From Nocardia puris (GTDB lineage: Bacteria; Actinomycetota; Actinomycetes; Mycobacteriales; Mycobacteriaceae), in contig NZ_QNRE01000006.1 of NCBI RefSeq assembly GCF_003315035.1, positions 1 through 64,000 on the forward strand: a DNA stretch of 64,000 bases, given 5' to 3'. Shown piece by piece: positions 1 through 7,785 of the stretch. The notes below the pieces were generated by a model. It had not been told where the DNA came from and did no database searches. It was given only the letters and a program-made list of their open reading frames with translations. A program made the position numbers and the translations under genes. Each line of letters begins with the position of its first letter. Position 1 is the stretch's first letter.

Positions 1-186
1 CACGTCGCCCACACCATCAGCCCCATCGCCAAACCCAAAACCATCCACATCGTCCCCGAACTCCCCAAAACCCGCTCCGGCAAAATCATGCGCCGGCTCC
101 TGCGCGACACCGCCGAAGGACGCCCCCTCGGCGACACCTCCACCCTCGTCGACCCCACAGTCTTCGAGGCGATAGCGCGCGGCTGA
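1..186 (+). CDS. acs: Acetyl-CoA synthetase, C-terminal end only (5' end outside window)
   Basis: The reading frame is open from base 1 and ends at TGA 184-186, giving the last 61 residues of an AMP-forming acyl-CoA synthetase. The segment PKTRSGKIMRR is the A10 core motif of the small C-terminal domain; its Lys takes part in adenylation and is the one regulated by acetylation in Acs. The following GDTSTLVDP tail is typical of acetyl-CoA synthetase rather than of long-chain ligases. The enzyme would activate acetate to acetyl-CoA in the cytoplasm. The family identity is firm; acetate specificity is inferred from the tail. An 18-bp perfect hairpin begins 10 bp after the stop. Confidence 0.9.
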   Translation, partial: HVAHTISPIAKPKTIHIVPELPKTRSGKIMRRLLRDTAEGRPLGDTSTLVDPTVFEAIARG

Positions 187-195
187 CCCACCCCG

Positions 196-238
196 AGGCG
201 GTGTACTCGATCCATGAGGGGGATCGAGTACACCGCCT
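196..238 (+). terminator. Strong hairpin terminator after acs
   Basis: A perfect 18-bp inverted repeat (196-213 pairs with 221-238) with a 7-nt loop starts 10 bp after the acs stop. Only TT follows, so it is a strong-stem, weak-U-tract terminator of the kind common in high-GC actinobacteria. Confidence 0.85.
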
Positions 239-360
239 TTCCCCTCTCCGCACCGGGCCGATTGAACCGCCGCCCGCGTCCGCTCGTAATACCCACGGAG
301 GCGACCCCCAGCCCGGGTCGCCGGTCGTGGCCGTGCGCGGCCGGATAACGAGGAGATCCC

Positions 361-1017
361 ATGAAACGTCTCGGGCCGTGGCTCACCCTGGTGGCGGTGG
401 CCGTGCTCGGTCTCGTGCTGGTGGCGGTCAATATGTCCCAGGAACCCGAGCCGGCGACGGCGAGCACGAATTCCCCTGCCGCGCCGGCGACTTCGGCACC
501 GCCCAGCACCTCGGCGCCGCCGGAAGCGCCCACCGCGCGCTTCCCCGACTCCGCCGACTACGTGGGGCCGGTGCCGTTGGCGTCGGGCGGCACGCTCACG
601 CTGGCCATCACCGTGGCGGGCCCGCGGGCCATCGCCTACGCCTGCGACGGCGCCACCGTCGAGTCCTGGTTGCAGGGTGAGGCCACCGACGGCGCGCTGA
701 CCCTCACCGGCCGCAACGGCGCGACCCTCACCGGCCGGCTCGCGGAGGGAGACGTACGCGGTGAGCTGGTCGTGGACGGCAAGCGGTGGGCGTTCACCGT
801 GGCTCCCGTCGCGCCGCCCGCCGGGCTCTACGTCTACTCCGCGAGCGGTTCGCGGCAGAGCTGGATCGTGGACGGCGCGGGCGGCGTCACCGGCGTTCGC
901 CGCGGCCCCGACGGCGGCACGTCCCCCGCGCCCGCGCTGGCCGCCGACGGGTCGGCCGTCATCGACGGCGTCCGGGTGGCGGCCACCAGGGTGAGCGGTG
1001 GCGACGATGTCAACTGA
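361..1017 (+). CDS. Secreted or membrane-anchored hypothetical protein
   Basis: 218 aa. ATG 361 has a good ribosome site (GAGGAG at about 350). The N-terminus has MKR followed by a hydrophobic stretch (residues 8-25), a signal anchor or uncleaved signal peptide, with no lipobox Cys. Residues 30-60 are a Pro/Ala/Ser/Thr-rich stalk. The rest is a small beta-rich domain of unknown family with a motif-free, repetitive TLTGRNGATLTGRL segment. It overlaps the next gene by 20 bp and is the first of a three-gene unit with a membrane protein and a Rieske lipoprotein, so it may be the extracytoplasmic partner of that redox module. Function is not recognised. Confidence 0.75.
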   Translation: MKRLGPWLTLVAVAVLGLVLVAVNMSQEPEPATASTNSPAAPATSAPPSTSAPPEAPTARFPDSADYVGPVPLASGGTLTLAITVAGPRAIAYACDGATVESWLQGEATDGALTLTGRNGATLTGRLAEGDVRGELVVDGKRWAFTVAPVAPPAGLYVYSASGSRQSWIVDGAGGVTGVRRGPDGGTSPAPALAADGSAVIDGVRVAATRVSGGDDVN

Positions 1018-1579
1018 CGGTCACCCCGCTGCCGCGCGCCCGAACGCGGCGTCCACCCTGGCCGTGGTCGTACCGGTGCTGATCGGCGCGGCCGTCGCCC
1101 TGCTGCTCGGTGTGTACGCGAAAGTCCATGAGCCGCGGTTCTTCTCGGTGAACGTGGCCGGGTTCTCCAGTCCGACCGCGGTCAAGGCCTGGCTCGGCAC
1201 GGTGGCGGCGGCGCTGGCGCTGGGCCAGGTGTTCTCGGCGTTCGCCCTCTACGGGCGCATCCCCGCGCTGCGCGGCGCGGCCTGGCTCGGCACCGCACAT
1301 GTCTGGTCGGGCCGGCTGGCGGTGCTGGTGAGCGTGCCGGTGGCCGTGCACTGCCTGTACGCCCTGGGCTTCGGGGACTACGACACCCGCGTGCTCGCGC
1401 ACTCGACACTCGGCTGCTTCTTCTATGGCGCGTTCGTCGCCAAGATGCTGCTGCTGACACGAAAAGGGCTGCCCGGCTGGGTGATTCCCGTCGCCGGCGG
1501 CCTGGTGTTCACCGGTCTGATCGGCATCTGGCTCACCTCCTCGCTCTGGTTCTTCCAGAACAACGGCCTCGTCTTCTGA
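998..1579 (+). CDS. Multi-pass membrane protein, cytochrome b561-like architecture
   Basis: 193 aa from GTG 998, or 190 aa from the ATG at 1007. The upstream gene ends at 1017, so translation is probably coupled. About five transmembrane segments can be seen. His residues sit in AHVWSGR, AVHCLY and AHSTLG, spaced across helices as in di-haem b561 or ferric-reductase-like membrane domains, so haem binding is plausible but unproven. It is followed 21 bp later by a Rieske [2Fe-2S] lipoprotein, a pairing that suggests a small transmembrane electron-transfer unit. It resembles a DUF6529-type family by memory; that label was not checked. Confidence 0.7.
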   Translation: MATMSTDGHPAAARPNAASTLAVVVPVLIGAAVALLLGVYAKVHEPRFFSVNVAGFSSPTAVKAWLGTVAAALALGQVFSAFALYGRIPALRGAAWLGTAHVWSGRLAVLVSVPVAVHCLYALGFGDYDTRVLAHSTLGCFFYGAFVAKMLLLTRKGLPGWVIPVAGGLVFTGLIGIWLTSSLWFFQNNGLVF

Positions 1580-1600
1580 ATCCCCCGAACGGAGTTCGTC

Positions 1601-2035
1601 ATGAACCCTCGCAATCCGATACTCGACCGCCGCACCGTCGTGGCGGGGGCGGGCGCGCTCGCGACCGCCGCCGCGCTGGCGGCCTGCACCACCTACGGGG
1701 AGGGCGGTTCGGCCGAACCACCCGCTCCCGCACCGGCTCCCGGCCCCGGGGGCGGGCCGCCGGTGCTCGCGAAGACCGCCGACGTGCCGGTGGGCGGCGG
1801 GGTCGTCGTGGGCGACACCGTGGTCACCCAGCCGACGGCGGGCACGTTCGTCGGTCTGGACAGCCGCTGCACGCACGCGGGCTGCCGGGTGCGGGAGGTG
1901 TCGGGCGGCACCGTCAACTGCGCGTGCCACGGCAGCGCGTTCGCCCTCGACGGGGCGGTCGTCACCGGCCCGGCGACGCAGCCGCTGGCGACGAAAGCGG
2001 TACGCGTGGAAGGTGACTCGATCGTCGCCGGGTGA
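1601..2035 (+). CDS. Rieske [2Fe-2S] lipoprotein
   Basis: 144 aa. The N-terminus has an Arg-Arg signal (DRRTVVAGAG) and a lipobox ending LAAC, consistent with Tat export and lipid anchoring of a folded Fe-S protein. A Pro/Gly/Ala-rich linker (residues 38-55) precedes the Rieske domain. Cluster ligands are Cys90 and His92 (CTHAGC) plus Cys107 and His110 (CACHGS). Cys95 and Cys109 are placed to form the stabilising disulfide. The domain is short, as in ferredoxin-type Rieske proteins. It is the last gene of the three-gene unit and is the likely redox partner of the preceding membrane protein. Substrate unknown. Confidence 0.92.
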   Translation: MNPRNPILDRRTVVAGAGALATAAALAACTTYGEGGSAEPPAPAPAPGPGGGPPVLAKTADVPVGGGVVVGDTVVTQPTAGTFVGLDSRCTHAGCRVREVSGGTVNCACHGSAFALDGAVVTGPATQPLATKAVRVEGDSIVAG

Positions 2036-2047
2036 TCCGGGGCCGCA

Positions 2048-2515
2048 TCAGGATTCGCCGGAGAACGCGGTCATCCTGCGGTCCATCTCTTCCGGGTCGA
2101 CGTCCTCGATGTGGGTGGCCACCGTCCACCGGTGGCCCCACGGATCGAGGAAGGTGCCGCTGCGGTCGCCGTAGAACTGCGTGGTGACGGGCTCGACCTC
2201 GGTCGCACCGTCGGCCAGGGCCGCGGCGAAGGCGGCGTCCGCGTCGGGCACGTACACGTTCAGCTTGACCGGCGTGCCGCCTACGGTCTTCGGGTCGAAG
2301 AACGTCGCACCCTCGTAGGGGTCGCCGAGCATGACGACCGAATTGCCGAACAGCAGTTCCGCGTGCGCGATCTTGCCGTCGGGCCCCGGCATGCGCATGC
2401 GCTCGGTGGCGCCGAACACTTTCTTGTAGAACTCGATGGCCTCGGCCGCGCCGTCGATCGCCAAGCCGGGCGACACGACCGGATAGCCTTCCGGAACCGG
2501 TGACACATCGGACAT
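2048..2515 (-). CDS. VOC-superfamily (glyoxalase/PhnB-like) protein
   Basis: 155 aa with the paired beta-alpha-beta-beta-beta modules of the vicinal-oxygen-chelate fold. It starts YPVVSPGLAIDGAAEAIEFY and has the PhnB/YdcJ-like features GPDGKIAHAELLFGNSVVMLGD and FLDPWGHRWTVATHIEDV. Such proteins bind a divalent metal and include glyoxalase-like, resistance and epimerase enzymes; the substrate cannot be read from the sequence. It is convergent with the Rieske gene (12-bp gap). A GGAG-type ribosome site lies just upstream of the ATG. Single-gene unit with a short promoter region at 2516-2594. Confidence 0.88.
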   Translation of the reverse strand: MSDVSPVPEGYPVVSPGLAIDGAAEAIEFYKKVFGATERMRMPGPDGKIAHAELLFGNSVVMLGDPYEGATFFDPKTVGGTPVKLNVYVPDADAAFAAALADGATEVEPVTTQFYGDRSGTFLDPWGHRWTVATHIEDVDPEEMDRRMTAFSGES

Positions 2516-2594
2516 CGGAGACCTCCCATCGGTGGTGGGTCGGATACCCCGAGCCTAGGCCCGCCGCGTCCCCGGCACCGGCGGTTCGGCGCGA

Positions 2595-3317
2595 TCAGGG
2601 GCCGAGGATGCCCTGGAGGCGCCGCACCTGCGCGTCGGTGAGATCGCTCAGCAATCCGGGGTCGACGGTCTCGGGCGCGGACACCGCGATCTGCGCCAGC
2701 GTGGGCCCCACCTGCACCACCGTCACCAGCGAAACCAGGGTCAGGCCCTCGCTGGTGGTGCGGACCTGATAGGAGGCCGACGCGTCCCCGGACTTCGGCT
2801 GGTCGAGGGCGCCCACCCGGTACTCGATGGCGATCTCGTCGGCATCGGTGCCCCGGTAGGAAGTGCACCGGCGCAGTTGCTCCTGCACAGCGGTGAACGC
2901 GGGGGCGACGCGGTCGGGGGCGAAGGTCGCGGCGTCGATGTCGATGCTGGAGAAGTCCGGGCCGCTGTAGGCGATCCCGGTCGCCGTGACGGGATCGGGC
3001 GTCTGCGCCGCGATCGAGGACATCACCCGCCCGCATTCGGCGGGTTCGGTGTCCGCGACCGTGGTCAAGGCGGCTTGCCCGGGATTCACCCGCCGGTCGT
3101 GGACGGCGGTCATACCGTCGGGGAAATCGCTGATCGAGAGCAGGTGGGAGATCAGCACGTTCTCGTCGGTGATCGGCCGCGTGTGCGCCGGCGCGGCCGC
3201 GACGACCGGCCCGAACTCCGGCAGGCCGGGCGCGGCCGCGCTCTGATCCTCGTCCGGGGAGCCGCATCCGGCCAGCAGCACCGCGCCCGCCGCCGCAAGC
3301 AGAGCCCCGCGCCTCAC
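2595..3317 (-). CDS. Lipoprotein, mycobacterial type, function unknown
   Basis: 240 aa. The start is GTG at 3317, whose GTGA overlaps the stop of the upstream lipoprotein gene; the open frame extends further but without a signal sequence. Residues 1-16 form a signal peptide ending LLAGC, a clear lipobox. The mature part resembles the small extracytoplasmic sensor-like or lipoprotein domains of mycobacteria (single Cys residues at ECGRV and RRCTSY, possibly a disulfide). It is translationally coupled to another lipoprotein gene, so the two probably act together at the membrane surface. The product was not recognised beyond this. Confidence 0.8.
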   Translation of the reverse strand: MRRGALLAAAGAVLLAGCGSPDEDQSAAAPGLPEFGPVVAAAPAHTRPITDENVLISHLLSISDFPDGMTAVHDRRVNPGQAALTTVADTEPAECGRVMSSIAAQTPDPVTATGIAYSGPDFSSIDIDAATFAPDRVAPAFTAVQEQLRRCTSYRGTDADEIAIEYRVGALDQPKSGDASASYQVRTTSEGLTLVSLVTVVQVGPTLAQIAVSAPETVDPGLLSDLTDAQVRRLQGILGP

Positions 3318-4261
3318 TCCGCCCACGACACCTGCGTGGTGATGGACTGGCGCAGCTTGCTGACGGCGCTGCGGTCGCTGTAGGACTGGTGGCCGCCGAC
3401 CGTGATCGACCCGGCCACCGGCAGCGGCAGGCCCAGGTCGACGGTGATGGTGCCGGTGCCCTCCATCACGTAGTCCTCGATGTGCAGGGTGCCGGTGTCG
3501 TTGGGCAGCGTCCACACCGACGAGCGCGGCGTCTGCGTGACGTGCAGTTCGATGGTGAGGCGGTCGCCCTCGCGCCGGGTGAGCGTCGCGGTGGTGATCT
3601 GGTCGAGCATGACGCCGCCGGTCACCTGCTGGTGCACCGTCCACACCGCGCCCTCGCCGACCGGCTCCACCGGGAACATGATCGACCGGTAGACCGCCTG
3701 GTAGAACGCCTGCTCGAGGGCGGCGCGGGCGGAGTTGGAGGTGTCGGGCGAAGGCGCCAGGCGCAGCGCGGTGATCGCGCCGTCGTCGCTGAGATCGAAA
3801 CCGGCGTGCGAACCGTCGGCGGCGGTGAGCGCCTTGTTCAGCAGCGGGTCGGGGGTCGTGACGGCACCCAGTACCAAGTCCACGCCCTCGGCGCTGGCCC
3901 GCGCCGTCATCGGGATGGTGAGCGCGGGCGTGGAGAAATCGCGCGCGGGCTCGTCGTTGATCCGCTGTTCGATGCGGTGTTCGGTGCGCAGCGTCACCTG
4001 CTGGGTCACGCCCGCCGTGAACGTGGGGCGCAGCACGGCCAGCGGCTCGTCGCCCGGCGTCACCAAGGTGGCGGCGGCAGCCGAGATCGGCACGGTCACT
4101 TCCTTGCCGAGGCCCAGCGGCTCGGTGCTGTCGGTCGTGGCAGGGGCCTCCGCGTCTTCCGAGCAGCCGACGCCGAAGGCCGAGAGCCCGAGTGCGAGCA
4201 CCACGAGCAGCGCACCCGGGCGGACGAACCGGGGCAGGTGGGTAGAAGACAACACCGTCAC
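3314..4261 (-). CDS. Lipoprotein with LolA/LppX-like beta-rich domain, putative
   Basis: About 315 aa from GTG 4261 (GTG 4255 also possible; the frame is open much further upstream, where it is antisense to lspA). The signal peptide ends LSAFGVGC, a lipobox. The mature protein is long, Thr/Val-rich and predicted to be mostly beta strands (ITVDLGLPLPVAGSITVGG). It contains no catalytic motif I recognise. Its stop overlaps the start of the next lipoprotein (GTGA), so both are made from one transcript that diverges from lspA, the signal peptidase that would process them. Confidence 0.72.
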   Translation of the reverse strand: MTVLSSTHLPRFVRPGALLVVLALGLSAFGVGCSEDAEAPATTDSTEPLGLGKEVTVPISAAAATLVTPGDEPLAVLRPTFTAGVTQQVTLRTEHRIEQRINDEPARDFSTPALTIPMTARASAEGVDLVLGAVTTPDPLLNKALTAADGSHAGFDLSDDGAITALRLAPSPDTSNSARAALEQAFYQAVYRSIMFPVEPVGEGAVWTVHQQVTGGVMLDQITTATLTRREGDRLTIELHVTQTPRSSVWTLPNDTGTLHIEDYVMEGTGTITVDLGLPLPVAGSITVGGHQSYSDRSAVSKLRQSITTQVSWAE

Positions 4262-4367
4262 GAGCAACAGAGTACGACCGCTTCCTGAGCGGAGGCTGGG
4301 ACCTTCCTTACGCGCGCCGCGGGACACGCACCAGGAGGCGCGGCGCGGCGCGGCGGGCCCTCGAGAG

Positions 4368-5075
4368 ATGATGATCGGCGTGAGTGACGACCGGCCGCCC
4401 GAGGAAACCACCCCCGCCCCCGCGCAGGCGCAGCCCCCGCTGCGGCTGCGCACCCTGCTGATCATCGCCGCGGTGGTGCTCGCCTTCGACCTGCTCACCA
4501 AGATCGCCGCGGTGGCCTGGCTCACCCCTGGCGACCCGGTGTACCTGATCGGCGACTGGGCACGGCTGAGCCTGGTGCGCAATCCGGGCGCGGCGTTCTC
4601 CATGGCCACGGGCATGACGTGGCTGCTCACGCTGATCGCGGCCGCCGTGGTGATCGGCGTGATCCGCATCGGCCGCACGCTGCGTTCGCTGTGGTGGGCG
4701 ATCGGCCTCGGCCTGATCCTGGGCGGCGCGTTCGGCAACCTCATCGACCGGCTGTTCCGCGCCCCCGGCCCGTTCCAGGGTCACGTGGTGGACTTCGTCG
4801 CGATCGGCTGGTACCCGGTGTTCAACGTCGCCGACTCCGGCGTGGTGTGCGGCGCGATCCTGTTGGTCGTGCTCACGCTCTTCGGTTTCGAGCCGAACGG
4901 CACGCGCACCGGTCGCGACACCGAGCCCGAAGACCAGGTCCGTACCCAGGACCGAGGTCCCGAACCGGAGCGGGAGAACCCCGACACCGATGGCGGCGAT
5001 CCCCCGCCCGGCCTGACGAAGAACTCCGACGACTCCACCGCGCGGTCGCGCACCGGGGAGGGGAACGCGGCGTGA
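4368..5075 (+). CDS. lspA: Lipoprotein signal peptidase (signal peptidase II)
   Basis: 235 aa from ATG 4368 (ATG 4371 or GTG 4380 are alternatives; the longer open frame upstream is antisense to the lipoprotein gene). Four transmembrane helices are visible. The aspartyl-protease dyad is Asp127 (GNLIDR) and Asp156 (FNVADS); NPGAAFS is the conserved loop. The enzyme cleaves signal peptides of lipid-modified prolipoproteins in the membrane. A cytoplasmic C-terminal tail of about 60 residues, very rich in Asp, Glu, Pro and Gly, extends past the family core. Its stop overlaps the GTG of the pseudouridine synthase gene, matching the order in Mycobacterium tuberculosis. Confidence 0.96.
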   Translation: MMIGVSDDRPPEETTPAPAQAQPPLRLRTLLIIAAVVLAFDLLTKIAAVAWLTPGDPVYLIGDWARLSLVRNPGAAFSMATGMTWLLTLIAAAVVIGVIRIGRTLRSLWWAIGLGLILGGAFGNLIDRLFRAPGPFQGHVVDFVAIGWYPVFNVADSGVVCGAILLVVLTLFGFEPNGTRTGRDTEPEDQVRTQDRGPEPERENPDTDGGDPPPGLTKNSDDSTARSRTGEGNAA

Positions 5076-5998
5076 GGGAGACCAGGACCATGCCCGTCCC
5101 CGACGGGCTCGACGGCATGCGGGTGGACGCGGGACTCTCCCGGCTGCTCGGACTCTCCCGCACTGCCGTCGCGGCGCTGACCGCCGAGGGTTCGGTGCAG
5201 TTGGACGGCGTGCCCGCGGGCAAATCGGACCGGCTCACGGCGGGCGCGTGGCTGGAGGTGGAGTTCCCGGAGCCCGAGCGGGAGCTGACCATCGAGGCCG
5301 CGCCGGTCGAGGGCATGAAGATCCTCTACGCCGACGACGACATCGTCGCCGTCGACAAGCCGGTCGGCGTCGCCGCCCACACCGGCGTGGGCTGGACCGG
5401 GCCGACCGTCGTGGGCGGGCTGGCCGCCGCCGGCTATCGCATCTCCACGTCGGGGGCGCACGAGCGGCAGGGCATCGTGCACCGGCTCGACGTCGGCACC
5501 TCGGGGGTGATGGTGGTGGCGCAGTCCGAGCACGCCTACACGGTGCTCAAGCGCGCCTTCAAGCAGCGCACCGTCGACAAGCGGTATCACGCGCTGGTGC
5601 AAGGACATCCGGACCCGAGCAGCGGCACCATCGACGCGCCGATCGGCCGCGCGCGCGGCAACGACTGGAAGTTCGCCGTCACCGCCGACGGGCGGCCCAG
5701 CATCACGCACTACGACACGGTGGAGGCGTTCCAGTCGGCGAGCCTGCTCGACATCCACCTGGAAACCGGCCGCACCCACCAGATCCGGGTGCACTTCTCC
5801 GCCATCCGCCACCCGTGCTGCGGCGACCTCACCTACGGCGCCGATCCCAAGCTGGCGCAGCGGCTGGGGCTGGAAAGGCAATGGCTGCACGCCCGTGCGC
5901 TCGGATTCCATCATCCGGCCGACGGACGGTGGCTCGAGATCACCAGCGAGTACCCCGACGATCTGAAGCACGCGCTGGACGTCCTGCGGGATGCGTGA
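5072..5998 (+). CDS. RluA/RluD-family pseudouridine synthase
   Basis: 308 aa. GTG 5072 overlaps the lspA stop and is preceded by a GGGGAGGGG ribosome site; the N-terminus then matches the mycobacterial homologue (Rv1540 type). An S4-like RNA-binding region (residues 15-80) precedes the catalytic domain, with Asp140 in HRLDVGTSG as the nucleophile and LETGRTHQIRVHF and DLTYG as the other conserved blocks. It would isomerise uridine to pseudouridine in rRNA or tRNA; the exact site is not deducible. Its stop overlaps the ATG of the next gene. Confidence 0.93.
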   Translation: MRETRTMPVPDGLDGMRVDAGLSRLLGLSRTAVAALTAEGSVQLDGVPAGKSDRLTAGAWLEVEFPEPERELTIEAAPVEGMKILYADDDIVAVDKPVGVAAHTGVGWTGPTVVGGLAAAGYRISTSGAHERQGIVHRLDVGTSGVMVVAQSEHAYTVLKRAFKQRTVDKRYHALVQGHPDPSSGTIDAPIGRARGNDWKFAVTADGRPSITHYDTVEAFQSASLLDIHLETGRTHQIRVHFSAIRHPCCGDLTYGADPKLAQRLGLERQWLHARALGFHHPADGRWLEITSEYPDDLKHALDVLRDA

Positions 5999-6797
5999 GG
6001 ACGCGTCCGGCGGTCCCGAGGCGAGCGGTGCCGGGCATGGACCGAGCAATTCGGTGCGGGCGGAGGACGTAACACCGATCGGCGACGGTGAATCCGGACC
6101 CATCGACGCGGAGTCGTGGGGTCCTTCCGCGCGCGCTCGGGTGCTGCGTGGTGCGCCGGCGGGTGTCGCGGTGGTGGCGCTGATCGGACTTCTCGTCGCG
6201 CTGGGCGTCGCGATTCCGCCGCGCGAACTCGGCGTCGGCACCGACCGCCTCGGCCCGGACCATGGCGAACGAGTCGGCGACTATCTCGACCGAGCCCGCG
6301 CCTCCCTGTCCGGCGACCACACCGAAACCCGGTGGGCCCTGATCACTTTCGGCGAACCCCTCGCCTCGCACCAGATCCCCGACCACACCGCGGGTCTCCG
6401 CGTCGCCCAGGTTCTCTATCGAGTTCCGTTGCCCCGCGTGCAGACTCCGCTCGTCACCGTCGCGGTCCCCTCCACCGACGTGGCCGCGACGAACTCGTCC
6501 CGCTGGGCGGCGGGCGCCCTCCAGGCCGAACTGGATCTCGGCACAGACCCCGAATCCCGCTACACCGCAACTCTTTCGGCATCCGCAGCCCGCCTGCGCG
6601 CCGACTGCGCCTGCGTCGTCGGGGTGATCGTCCGAGGCCCCCTCCCGCCCTTGCGCACCCTGCTGGACGACCCGACCGTCCGCGCGGTCGAAGCTCTCCC
6701 CGCCGACGCCACCACCTTCGCCGTGACGCCGCTACTGCCCGACCACACGGACGTGGTCGGCCCCGGCCCCGACGACGGGCCGGTTCCGGTGCCCTGA
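5991..6797 (+). CDS. Membrane-anchored hypothetical protein in the lspA operon
   Basis: 268 aa. ATG 5991 overlaps the end of the pseudouridine synthase gene. A cytoplasmic N-terminus (about 50 residues) is followed by one transmembrane helix (about residues 55-75) and a large extracytoplasmic domain with paired Cys (DCACVVGV). This is the layout of the conserved actinobacterial protein that follows the lspA/rluD pair. No enzyme motif was recognised. It is co-transcribed with lspA by overlap, so an envelope role is a fair guess. Confidence 0.78.
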   Translation: MREDASGGPEASGAGHGPSNSVRAEDVTPIGDGESGPIDAESWGPSARARVLRGAPAGVAVVALIGLLVALGVAIPPRELGVGTDRLGPDHGERVGDYLDRARASLSGDHTETRWALITFGEPLASHQIPDHTAGLRVAQVLYRVPLPRVQTPLVTVAVPSTDVAATNSSRWAAGALQAELDLGTDPESRYTATLSASAARLRADCACVVGVIVRGPLPPLRTLLDDPTVRAVEALPADATTFAVTPLLPDHTDVVGPGPDDGPVPVP

Positions 6798-6808
6798 GCG
6801 CTCGCGGG

Positions 6809-7183
6809 TCAGCCGAGCGCCTTGGCCTTCAGCCTGTCGAACTCATCCGCCGAGATCGTCCCCTCGTCGAGGAGCTTCTTGGCGGCGGCGATCTGCGAGG
6901 CGGGGTTGGTACCCGCCGTGGTGCGGATGTAGTCCTCCTCGGCGGCCTGGACCTGCTTCGCGGCCGCCATCGACCGCTCGGCCATGCCTTTACCGCGCGT
7001 GATCAAGTAGACCAGCGAGGTGATCAGCGGGAAGAGGAACAGGCACACGACCCAGAGCGCCTTCACCCACCCCGAGGTCTCGTGATCGCGAAAAAGGTCG
7101 CTGAGGATATAGAACAACAGTAACAAGTAGGCGACGAACGCGAACGACACCACGATCAGCCACAGCACTTCCCATACCGACAT
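6809..7183 (-). CDS. Small membrane protein with phospholipase-D-N-type anchor and SHOCT domain
   Basis: 124 aa. The ATG at 7183 has a GAGGTGG ribosome site; the longer open frame upstream is not coding. Two transmembrane helices (residues 5-28 and 42-62), with the DHETSGWVKALW segment typical of the PLDc_N family, are followed by a C-terminal SHOCT module (AAAKKLLDEGTISADEFDRLKAKAL), a short helical oligomerisation domain. It is a stand-alone unit, divergent from the next gene. The function of this family is unknown. Confidence 0.85.
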   Translation of the reverse strand: MSVWEVLWLIVVSFAFVAYLLLLFYILSDLFRDHETSGWVKALWVVCLFLFPLITSLVYLITRGKGMAERSMAAAKQVQAAEEDYIRTTAGTNPASQIAAAKKLLDEGTISADEFDRLKAKALG

Positions 7184-7370
7184 CGATCCACCTCGATCAT
7201 CTCGGTTCGAAATCACCGCCCGGGCGCGGGCGACCCGCCGAACGTAACCCGGTCCGCGCCCGGCGGGAATCATCCGATTCGGGTGATTGACGCACCGGAA
7301 TCGCGCTCCCCCGGGCAGGCGCCTCGGGCGGATTCCCCCGAACGGGTGACGGTGGAAAGCCCCGGCCGCC

Positions 7371-7389
7371 CTCGAGTAGTTCTGCGCAG
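7371..7389 (+). promoter_or_regulatory. Conserved 19-bp upstream motif, copy 1
   Basis: CTCGAGTAGTTCTGCGCAG lies exactly 33 bp before ATG 7423. The identical 19 bp lies exactly 33 bp before the paralogous gene at 22004. Upstream both share a GAAA..CCCC element. It is probably a promoter element, operator or leader element; no protein is assigned. Confidence 0.7.
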
Positions 7390-7422
7390 CCGCCGGGCCG
7401 CCCGCTCGGCCAAGCTGGACCC

Positions 7423-7779
7423 ATGACGAACACACCGGCCACCAAGCCTCCGATCCGCACCTGGGATGTCGTGTCCGCCATCGTGCTGTACTCCGTCGCC
7501 GCCACGCTCGGCCTGTTCGCCGCCTACATCACCGCGTTCTTCGCCATGGCCACGGATTCGTGCTTCGCCGAGAGCGGCTGCCGCGAGGACCTGGTCCTGC
7601 CCGCGATGTTCGTCTCCTGGGGCGGCATCGCCCTGGCCGTCTTCGGCATCCCGATCGTGATGCTCGTCGCGGCCACCAAACGGTGGCCGCTGTGGGGTTG
7701 GGGCGTGCTGGCGATCGCCCTGGTCCTGGCCTCGTTCTTCAGCGGCCTCGCCATCGTCGAACGGGCCACCCCGGCCTAG
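7423..7779 (+). CDS. Small four-helix membrane protein (paralogue 1)
   Basis: 118 aa. After a short N-terminus (RTWD motif) there are about three to four transmembrane helices. Two Cys in an external loop (DSCFAESGC) could form a disulfide. A close paralogue is encoded at 22004-22357 on the same strand (shared RTWD, LYSVAA, AAYIT, SWGG.AL, GIP, KRW), with the same 19-bp upstream motif. The two copies bracket the six-gene PKS operon. Function unknown. The gap to the convergent SnoaL-like gene is only 6 bp. Confidence 0.8.
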   Translation: MTNTPATKPPIRTWDVVSAIVLYSVAATLGLFAAYITAFFAMATDSCFAESGCREDLVLPAMFVSWGGIALAVFGIPIVMLVAATKRWPLWGWGVLAIALVLASFFSGLAIVERATPA

Positions 7780-7785
7780 CCGGCG

